Shown piece after piece: positions 7,801 to 13,823 of a stretch of 13,823 nt of DNA. The first letter of the stretch is position 1. Each line of letters starts with the position of its first letter. Under the pieces are notes generated by a model. The model was not told where the DNA came from and did no database searches. It saw only the letters and a list, made by a program, of their open reading frames with translations. The stretch is from positions 13,893 through 27,715 of the forward strand of contig DAJY01000006.1 in NCBI GenBank assembly GCA_002499015.1, written 5' to 3'. A program made the position numbers and the translations under genes. The stretch comes from Euryarchaeota archaeon UBA242 (GTDB lineage Archaea; Thermoplasmatota; Poseidoniia; Poseidoniales; Poseidoniaceae).

Positions 7801-10800
7801 CCTGTTCTGAATTCTCTACAGCCTTTGTTACTATGGCTCGTTTAGCGGGATTGCCTGCGAGATATGTAACCGGCTATGCCGGTGGTACTTGGACTGGAAG
7901 TGGCTATGAGGTCTATTCAGAACACCGTTCGACATGGGGTGAAGTAAAACTTCAACAAAATTCAGCAAATGGTAATCTGGATATGGGATGGGTTGCATTT
8001 GATGCCTGTCCAGCTGCGGAAGAGATTGAAATCGTTAATCAATCAGCGAGCCCATTGACTTGGGATAGAGATGGGCAAACCAATCTCAGCGTTTCAGGGC
8101 AACTTAGATTTGTAGGAAATAGCACTCCCATTTCTGAAATCCAACTAATTGGTTATCTAGTTCCTCTTGATGAAGCAGATCAAATTCCTGGTGCTGGTGG
8201 AGACCCTGGCCGGATATTTTCATCTTCTGTCAGCTCGTCAGATGGTAATTTTAGCATGAATGGAATTCCAACAGAAGCGATTCGTCCAGGCATACACCGA
8301 CTTGTAGTAGAGCATTTCCAAAGTGGATATGTTTCTCACAACGGCATAGTCTTAGATATGTATGTAAATGTCACAGACGATTCTATGATCAATCATACTA
8401 GCCCTCAGGCGATAGATTCACCTGTTGCTGGTGCGGGAGCGACAACGATTATCCAAGGATTACTTTTATTCGAAAATCCACCAACTACTTGGGATGGTGT
8501 AATTGAAAATCAAACCGTTTGGTTAGAATTTACTTCTTCCGTTAGTGGAATCACAAATCTCAGCGGAGACGTAGGTCCGGGTGGTGTTTGGAGCATTGTC
8601 GTCGATTTGGACCCCTTAGAGTTCAAGACCAATATTTCTGCAACACTTGGCTACTCTGGCTGGACAGATAATTCTGTAACAACATTCACTCCACCTCAAT
8701 TCCATTTGCGTCCATCTACTCATGTAATCACTTTAGATATTCGTGATGCACCTAATCTAACTGCAACCTTAGAAGGTCCGTTAGCGAATAATAGTGTATT
8801 TGTACTGGGCGATGATATTTTCATAAACGGTTCTGCGATGAGTATTGGAGCGACTCCAGTTGCTCTGCTTGGAAATTTATCTCTCTCTATACGTCAAAAT
8901 GGTTCAGGCATGGAATGGCTTGAAGTTTTCAACTTTACAGTTAATGGTTCCTTCACAATTTCCCACTTACTTGTTGCTGGAGATACTCCTGTAGCCGCGG
9001 GTGAAATAGAGATTAAATTACGTTTCTTCCCAGATATTTTATTAGCAACCGATGATGCAAATGTTTCAGTAAATGTTCCATATTGGTTACAAGGAATACT
9101 TGACTTCTCTATTGCCGCAATGCCGCAGATGCGTGGTACGGCAACAAATGTGCGCGTTCAAATAGAGGACCATAGGGGAGTAATTCAAGGATTTGAAACG
9201 ATTGGAAATTATGATTTCTACTTTGATGGCAACTGGGTAAATACTACTACTGATCCTGATTCTACTGTAATTACACTAAGTTGGAATTTGAACGCTAGCA
9301 AGATTGCATACGATTATTTCCTGGATATATCCTTTAACGGTTCACAATATTTCCAACCTTCTATTGGAGTCGGTACACTGAGGACACAGGCAGAAGTTGG
9401 ATGGAATATTAGTGTCGGACAAGATTGGAACCATTTGGGAACTACTACTTACATTTACGGTGATATCTTTGACCCAGTCCACTTAACCCCAATTACTGGC
9501 AATGATTCAATTCTGACAATTCTAATGCAATTACCAGATGGTAATGTACTAGATATCTCACAGGGGATGCTCAATAATTCCACAGGAACTTTCAATATTT
9601 CAGTTACAATGCCAATTAACCACCCAAGCAACGCGTATGATTTTAGTTTAGCAATGGACTTTGACGCAGTTGCACAAGTCGGAGGAGCGTTCTACCAATT
9701 GCTTGATCTAAATCCTCCATCGGACCCACCTCAGCCACCAAATCTACCATCTGTTTTAGTAGGTATTGAATCGGAATTCGTTATCCAATCAGAACGGTCT
9801 AAGGTAATTGTAGAGATGAATAACTCGGTTTTTCTTAACGCTTCAATTTTTGATGTTGCCGACATGTCTAATGTTAGTGATGCGACGGTTGAGTTTATCT
9901 TTGATTATGGAAATACCAATATTTCTATTGGAAGTGTGATATCTGATGGCTTTGGTAATGTCAGTTTGTCATGGTCTCCCGTAGGCATTAGTCCAGGATA
10001 CTATGACCTGCGAATGGTAGTCTATGATGACTTAACAGATGGACTAAGCCAAGGTAATTCAAGGCGCTACGGTAATGATAGCATAGTCAATATTACAGTT
10101 CAAGTAAACAGCGATTTCAGAATAGATAGCATTCCAAACACCGTTACAGCTGGAATTAATTTCAATGTATTAGGACAAGTACTCGATGCAGATAATGGCA
10201 GCAGGCCATTGATTAGTGGTGTTGCTTTGACAATATTCTGGTTAGAGAATCCAAATGAAACACTGATAGAAGGGTATATCACTTCATCAAATGGAACATT
10301 CAACATTTCAATTCCTACTGATACATTGAATAATGGAACGGTTAGAGGGATGAAAACGTTGGTAATCAGCGTGGTTGAAGGTTCTTCTCCATTCTATCTT
10401 ACAGCATCATCACAGCATGGAATCCTAGTAATGGGTGTTTCACGATTTGAGAATTTACAACCACTTAACCCAATTATCATCAACCGTGGTGATAGCGTTA
10501 ACATTACTTCTAAGTTAGTTGAATCCTCTAATATGTGGCAACCTCTTGCTGGATATGATGTGGCAATAGAATTCCATGAGACATGGTTAGCACCGACTAT
10601 TACCGACGGCGAAGGATTTGCTAACTTTACTCATGTAATACCTACAAGCCATCCACTCGGTTTGATTTCGGTTAACATCGTATTCAATGGTTCAAGTGAT
10701 CTATTATCCACTAACGTTAATTTGTCTACCATCACAATTAGGGCTGTTACCATATTGGTCGTTGATGCAATCTCGGCTAATCCAGTAGCAGGACAATCAT

Positions 10801-13800
10801 TTGATGTATCTGGTAGAGTCGTTTCTGATAACGGAAGTGGCTTAGAACAAAGAGATGGCACAAATTTGATGTCTAATATCTTATTCAAATTAGATGGTAA
10901 TCCAACAGAATTTACAGTCGCAAATGGATCTGTGATGACCGGTGGATTCTGGAATGCAACAATCACCTTGAGCCAAACATTCATGGCAGGAAACCATGTT
11001 GTGGAAGCATCGTATGTTCCTAATGTTAATTTCTACTTAGGTTCTAATGACAATACCACTTTCGATAGCCGTGGATATACAACATTAGTCTTCATCAAAC
11101 CATCAATCGATGGTCTAGGGCAACCTTCTCTAAACGATAGAACAAACCGTGGCGATAATGTTTCGTTACAAATCCTGTTAAGAGACAATACTGGTGAGAG
11201 CGTTCCTCAACAAGCGATAACAGTCGAGATAATTGGCACTAGTATCAGTGCAGTATTCACTACTGCAAATAATGGAACAGCACTTGGAATCTTGAATGTT
11301 CCAAGCAATCTATCGGTTGGTCCTGCAGACCTCAGAGTTACATTTGGTGGAATCCCTGGAACGACTGGATTATTAGGCAGCAATGCAACAACACAATTTG
11401 TAGTATTGGCTGAAACTAATTTAACGATAACGCAAAGCCCTAGTTCGCTTACAGCTGGTGACTCATTCACAGTAAATGGTACGCTACTAGATGACCTTGG
11501 ATTACCACTCTATGTCAATGGAATTGAATCCTTAGCCATCGTCCATCTTTTGGTGGATGGCATACCGGTATCAAGTGTCGAAACCGATGCAATGAGTGGA
11601 GCATTCTCCTTGAGTTGGGTCTTGCCTGAAGGTACAAGTGCAGGAGCCCATCAAATTGAAGTACGCTTTATCGGTGGTAGAGATTGGGTTGACCCAATTG
11701 GAGTAGGTGACCCTGCTAATCCAGATTACTACCATCCAAGCAGTGATATTGTAGCATTCAATGTCAGTGTTCCAACTAAGATTCTACTGATTACTCCTAC
11801 AGGCGATGTTGACCGAGAAGACAGTATGACTATCCAAGGAAGATTACTAGATCTTGTTGATGAACCTCTTCCCAATATGGTAATAGAGATTTGGCTTGAC
11901 GGAAAGTGGTTGACAAATGTTACTACCGATGTTGATGGAATGTTCACAGCAGTGCACGCAGTTCCAGCAAATGCGAATTTAGGTCCATTATCACTTGAAA
12001 CGAGATTTACAGGAACGACGTTCTTTTTGCCAAGTCAAGAAAGTGGAACTTGGAATGTATTCAGTAAGGTTCTAGTCACAGTTGAAATGCCGAGCCCAGT
12101 CGCAGTCTCACAAAATATTTCCATAACAGGTTCAGTGGTTGATAATCAATTGAATCCGATATTTGGACATCAAGTGGAACTGAATGTTGAGGGTGTTCTG
12201 ATAGCAATAGTAACCACAGATGCTCAAGGAGAATTCTCATATGATTGGACAATACCTGATATCTTCTCATTCGGTAATCATACTATGGATGCGATTTCTC
12301 CTGCTCAAGGCTTCTATCGCTCCAACACAGGCAATACAACCTTCTTCCTAGCACATCGTTCAGGTGTAACTCTGATATTTGATGATGGAAGAGATGCTAC
12401 CCGTGGAGATACATGGGCACTATCTGGAAGATTGTTTGACATTGATACGGTAAATAGAGATGGTCTTGAAGGAATGATGTTAAGCATTATTCTCGATGAT
12501 GTAGAAGTTGCAACCGCAACTACAGATAATTCCGGTGTTTGGAGTGTAGTAATTCCAGCAACAATGGAATTATCAAGAGGTGAACACACCTTCACAGTAA
12601 GTTTCGCAGGAACCAATGCACATCTTGAGGCATCGACCAATGCTATTGCAATTGTTTGGTCTGATATGGTAATTAATATCGACGAAACATCATCTAAGAT
12701 AGTTATACGCTCTGATGGAACATTTGCGCCAATTATTCTAACCGGTTCGATTGCAGAAATTGGCGGTCAAGGAGAAGTCTTTGAAAATCTTGTCCTTCAC
12801 ATAGGGAATGGAACAGACTGTGTTAATAATCGCGAAGGTGCAAGTTGTATTGGTGGTCTTTTAATCACTTGGTTAAACGGTAACTTCTCAGTTAGTGGAC
12901 CTGCACCATCATGGATGGAATCCGGTTCCCAATGGATTTCAATAGATGCGCCAAGAAACGATTCATTATACTTGAATGGAGAAAGTATCTCACAGATATT
13001 ATTTGTTAAGGTCAATGCAGACTTCAGTATCACAATTGATAAAGTTGTAGAGGATAAGAATGAAGATATTTCTGGCACTGTAATAATCACTGCCCAAGAT
13101 ACTGGTGCAGGAATACCTGGAATTAGTGTAACTATTTACCTCTATGATGGAAATAATACTCAATTGAGTAACCCGTTACAGAAGATTACAGACGAAAATG
13201 GCCGTGTAGAGATTGTATTCAATTCAGATCCACCATACGGTGATGCAAGTCGCTGGGGTGAAGTCTCTATGGACATCATCATCAACGATCCACGTTTGAG
13301 TGATGAAAGCCTTGCAACATTTGCAGCAATACGCCAAGATGGATTCGCACCTGATTATTCATATGCAGATGATGTGCAAGAAGTATCTATGTGGGCATAT
13401 GTGTTAATGCTGCTAATCGCAGCCTTAGGTGCAGCAGGCGTTGTATTGTACAAGAGGAAAAAGTCTGCTGAACTGATGGCAGATGCTGCTGAAATCTTCG
13501 CATATACTGCTGAATTATTAGCAGCGGGCGATTCGATTAGAGAAGCAATTTTCAACTGCTACCAAGATTTGTGTTCCTTGCTACAACAGCGAGACTTCTT
13601 GCGCCGTGACTTCGAAACAGTTCGTGAATTCGAAGTTGCTATTCGTCAAGCTATGCCTGGTATTTCCAATGATGCACTCGTTGCTATGGACAATACCTTC
13701 GAGATGGCAAGATACAGCCGTGAAGAGATGGGTGGAGTGCACCAAGAGGCTGCAGTACAAGCCTTGAATCGTATGAGTGCTGAGATCTCACAATTGCAAA

Positions 13801-13820
13801 CGATAACGGCAAGAACTTGA
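4860..13820 (+). CDS. Giant surface protein: Ca-binding repeats, transglutaminase-like domain, Ig-like stalk, TM helix, DUF4129-like tail
   Basis: The protein has about 2,986 residues. Numbered from ATG 4860, it has a signal peptide with hydrophobic core at about 35-52 and cleavage near ALA (59-62). Asp-rich calcium-binding repeats run from D64 to E728. A poorly defined region (730-895) follows. A transglutaminase-like domain covers about 900-1055: C982 in GTCSEFSTAF, then LAGLPARYVTGY, H1022 in EHRSTWGEV, and D1048 in GWVAFD. Some sixteen Ig-like modules of roughly 90-135 residues occupy 1060-2835. A membrane helix (2845-2864) ends at KRKK, and the cytoplasmic domain (2869-2986) resembles DUF4129, with FETVREFE (2918-2925) and MARYS (2949-2953). 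The layout suggests an anchored, calcium-stabilised envelope protein able to crosslink, cleave or bind peptides; the activity is inferred. Alternative starts are TTG 4833 and ATG 4896, the latter preceded by GAGGT (4880-4884) and still including the whole signal peptide. Confidence 0.93.
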   Translation: MRQNNNPRLVKTMRKYSPPALARPGLQILKHRDAIKSLSLVMLMLLSTFATIDFYSYSALAASDQDGDGLTYGLEYLMNTQPNDPDSDNDGLPDGWEWQYGLNPLSSQGIDGATGDPDGDSMTNLMEYNYLIPSGWDSTTTANLLDKGVWWNGTVPVNNWDEENAMQYTRVACGGSGTDGTGSVILCDEDPVGNICANGFDDDKDGFVDSADPDNDGDLDCSSNDDDGDGVADEDVAGWDTDGDGMPDGWEAANGLNATQASNMDGANGDPDGDGLTNLMEYVNPSWTTMCGTSPCFRNGPNGIVTETISPCNPAQGIGPGACATITAEVDGIMSTNPQKADTDGDGLNDSYEALTLLTDPTSADTDNDGIDDGVEVNGAYGNPPQASDPRNNNTDGDAFDDGAEDLNGNGIMDAGETDPTRREDSGDADGDGIQNWEENLSCTTWDVADTDFGGINDGDERNVSHGTDPCDSIINYSTPLVSWNSGTSQLTVSDGSGFNPSGGVGWYNASGTTSSFAYAAVVNNVIQGVSIGPGLGVATVENRNGSFCHYSATQAGTILTTGNYCDDDYTDSDGDGLADWQELLATFGWFSNPSLSDTDGDGVNDYDEVRRDGTDPTQPCSNLLDDDLDGLNNYFEVTTGCDLSWIGISNGSQDVWITDISTADTDGGGVDDTSEYFDGTNPENDPSDDLLPDDFDGDGIPDAIENQTGTDWTNPDTDGGGMLDGDECPIQFWFVNCVGAPFNPWDPTDDTISNEVVFWANNTTGAVDVFMMHRWRQTTNDFYTGTTYAHLGTVHPSAVINLPTTNKTDLGDLTFANDTILWTVQMNNPIMNGAVPMPDSWTELSFWADAIASLDVSNDTYLVTVNPGPISELWVNNSEYYFDWDNNSASSIASPGFAYELALDSSFKDLNHTNSGVFNITNAIINDAGATDAYSKASAISDFLINGNLTTEFKRNYNGSGAPSEEDLTNILVGFALEGTCSEFSTAFVTMARLAGLPARYVTGYAGGTWTGSGYEVYSEHRSTWGEVKLQQNSANGNLDMGWVAFDACPAAEEIEIVNQSASPLTWDRDGQTNLSVSGQLRFVGNSTPISEIQLIGYLVPLDEADQIPGAGGDPGRIFSSSVSSSDGNFSMNGIPTEAIRPGIHRLVVEHFQSGYVSHNGIVLDMYVNVTDDSMINHTSPQAIDSPVAGAGATTIIQGLLLFENPPTTWDGVIENQTVWLEFTSSVSGITNLSGDVGPGGVWSIVVDLDPLEFKTNISATLGYSGWTDNSVTTFTPPQFHLRPSTHVITLDIRDAPNLTATLEGPLANNSVFVLGDDIFINGSAMSIGATPVALLGNLSLSIRQNGSGMEWLEVFNFTVNGSFTISHLLVAGDTPVAAGEIEIKLRFFPDILLATDDANVSVNVPYWLQGILDFSIAAMPQMRGTATNVRVQIEDHRGVIQGFETIGNYDFYFDGNWVNTTTDPDSTVITLSWNLNASKIAYDYFLDISFNGSQYFQPSIGVGTLRTQAEVGWNISVGQDWNHLGTTTYIYGDIFDPVHLTPITGNDSILTILMQLPDGNVLDISQGMLNNSTGTFNISVTMPINHPSNAYDFSLAMDFDAVAQVGGAFYQLLDLNPPSDPPQPPNLPSVLVGIESEFVIQSERSKVIVEMNNSVFLNASIFDVADMSNVSDATVEFIFDYGNTNISIGSVISDGFGNVSLSWSPVGISPGYYDLRMVVYDDLTDGLSQGNSRRYGNDSIVNITVQVNSDFRIDSIPNTVTAGINFNVLGQVLDADNGSRPLISGVALTIFWLENPNETLIEGYITSSNGTFNISIPTDTLNNGTVRGMKTLVISVVEGSSPFYLTASSQHGILVMGVSRFENLQPLNPIIINRGDSVNITSKLVESSNMWQPLAGYDVAIEFHETWLAPTITDGEGFANFTHVIPTSHPLGLISVNIVFNGSSDLLSTNVNLSTITIRAVTILVVDAISANPVAGQSFDVSGRVVSDNGSGLEQRDGTNLMSNILFKLDGNPTEFTVANGSVMTGGFWNATITLSQTFMAGNHVVEASYVPNVNFYLGSNDNTTFDSRGYTTLVFIKPSIDGLGQPSLNDRTNRGDNVSLQILLRDNTGESVPQQAITVEIIGTSISAVFTTANNGTALGILNVPSNLSVGPADLRVTFGGIPGTTGLLGSNATTQFVVLAETNLTITQSPSSLTAGDSFTVNGTLLDDLGLPLYVNGIESLAIVHLLVDGIPVSSVETDAMSGAFSLSWVLPEGTSAGAHQIEVRFIGGRDWVDPIGVGDPANPDYYHPSSDIVAFNVSVPTKILLITPTGDVDREDSMTIQGRLLDLVDEPLPNMVIEIWLDGKWLTNVTTDVDGMFTAVHAVPANANLGPLSLETRFTGTTFFLPSQESGTWNVFSKVLVTVEMPSPVAVSQNISITGSVVDNQLNPIFGHQVELNVEGVLIAIVTTDAQGEFSYDWTIPDIFSFGNHTMDAISPAQGFYRSNTGNTTFFLAHRSGVTLIFDDGRDATRGDTWALSGRLFDIDTVNRDGLEGMMLSIILDDVEVATATTDNSGVWSVVIPATMELSRGEHTFTVSFAGTNAHLEASTNAIAIVWSDMVINIDETSSKIVIRSDGTFAPIILTGSIAEIGGQGEVFENLVLHIGNGTDCVNNREGASCIGGLLITWLNGNFSVSGPAPSWMESGSQWISIDAPRNDSLYLNGESISQILFVKVNADFSITIDKVVEDKNEDISGTVIITAQDTGAGIPGISVTIYLYDGNNTQLSNPLQKITDENGRVEIVFNSDPPYGDASRWGEVSMDIIINDPRLSDESLATFAAIRQDGFAPDYSYADDVQEVSMWAYVLMLLIAALGAAGVVLYKRKKSAELMADAAEIFAYTAELLAAGDSIREAIFNCYQDLCSLLQQRDFLRRDFETVREFEVAIRQAMPGISNDALVAMDNTFEMARYSREEMGGVHQEAAVQALNRMSAEISQLQTITART
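4909..4916 (+). repeat. C8 homopolymer tract near the start of the giant gene
   Basis: Eight consecutive C bases encode part of Ser-Pro-Pro, within the first codons after ATG 4896 and before the signal-peptide core. It stands out in AT-rich coding DNA. Slippage by one base would abolish expression of the whole protein, so it could act as a phase-variation tract, or it may simply be a neutral run. Confidence 0.5.
5115..5243 (+). repeat. 43-residue internal duplication, copy 1
   Basis: This block begins at DSDNDGLPDGWE and ends at GDPDGDSMTNLMEY. It matches copy 2 at 5577-5705 over exactly 43 codons without a gap, with 27 identical residues by hand alignment. The central linker (GLN followed by a variable stretch, then DG) differs most. 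Confidence 0.8.
5577..5705 (+). repeat. 43-residue internal duplication, copy 2
   Basis: This block begins at DTDGDGMPDGWE and ends at GDPDGDGLTNLMEY. It lies 462 bp (154 codons) after copy 1 and has the same length. Both copies include two calcium-type repeats flanking a conserved GLN...DGA linker, which suggests a two-repeat structural unit. Confidence 0.8.
7552..8012 (+). other. Transglutaminase-like domain within the giant protein
   Basis: Residues about 898-1050 follow the order seen in bacterial TgpA-like proteins: a helical lead-in (YSKASAISDFL), an acidic segment (SEEDLTNILVGFALEG), the nucleophile in GTCSEFSTAF, the conserved ARLAGLPARYVTGY, a strand with EV, and GWVAFD. C982 and D1048 align with the catalytic Cys and Asp. 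The usual HAWVEV becomes STWGEV, so the canonical His position is Ser1024 and the nearest His is H1022. Protein crosslinking, hydrolysis, or an inactive binding role are all possible. Confidence 0.8.
8040..13340 (+). repeat. Tandem array of about 16 Ig-like beta-sandwich modules
   Basis: Residues about 1060-2828 show a recurring pattern: a strand with alternating hydrophobics, a G-x-x-F/I-x-V/I-x-G strand, a (D/T)xxGxFS-type turn, then a strand ending in F-x-G. It is clearest in copies ending with TDAMSGAFSLSW, TTDVDGMFTAVHAV, TTDAQGEFSYDW and TTDNSGVWSVVI. Copies have diverged in sequence, so the DNA has no long exact repeats. A Pro-rich hinge lies at about 1618-1630 (9711-9749). Modules were counted by eye, so the number is approximate. 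Confidence 0.75.
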
Positions 13821-13823
13821 TCA

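Overview
The window looks archaeal, most likely from a marine planktonic euryarchaeon of the Marine Group II / Poseidoniales type. The evidence is AT-rich DNA, a class II tRNA-Leu without encoded CCA, weak or absent Shine-Dalgarno sites beside TATA-like boxes, two very large secreted and membrane-anchored proteins carrying Asp-rich calcium-binding repeats, Ig-like modules and N-glycosylation sequons, and a lipoate gene suggesting an aerobic 2-oxoacid dehydrogenase or glycine-cleavage metabolism. The lineage call is inference from gene style, not from a marker gene.

Layout. Positions 1-593 (minus) hold the N-terminal two thirds of lipoyl synthase, cut by the left edge. A divergent intergenic region of about 135 bp contains a 6-bp inverted repeat and a TATA-like box. 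Positions 729-1475 (plus) encode a short-chain dehydrogenase of the pteridine reductase / FolM type, recognised by an Asp in place of the usual catalytic Ser. It runs convergently into tRNA-Leu(UAA) at 1509-1590 (minus). After about 210 bp of AT-rich leader with a GC hairpin, positions 1800-4730 (plus) encode a 976-residue surface protein with an N-terminal signal, a beta-rich ectodomain, one C-terminal membrane helix and a strongly acidic cytoplasmic tail. Positions 4860-13820 (plus) encode a giant protein of about 2,986 residues that fills the rest of the window.

The giant protein is the main point of interest. In order it has a signal peptide, about 18 Asp-rich calcium-binding repeats, a transglutaminase-like domain, about 16 Ig-like modules forming a long cysteine-poor, sequon-rich stalk, one membrane helix, and a cytoplasmic DUF4129-like domain. 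Bacterial TgpA-type proteins place a transglutaminase domain and DUF4129 on either side of a membrane helix. Here the same pair is separated by a stalk of roughly 1,800 residues, and the usual catalytic His position of the transglutaminase reads Ser, with a His two residues earlier. The two surface proteins are co-oriented neighbours and may work together at the cell envelope. The first three genes (lipoate synthesis, pterin reduction, tRNA) look like ordinary housekeeping functions.
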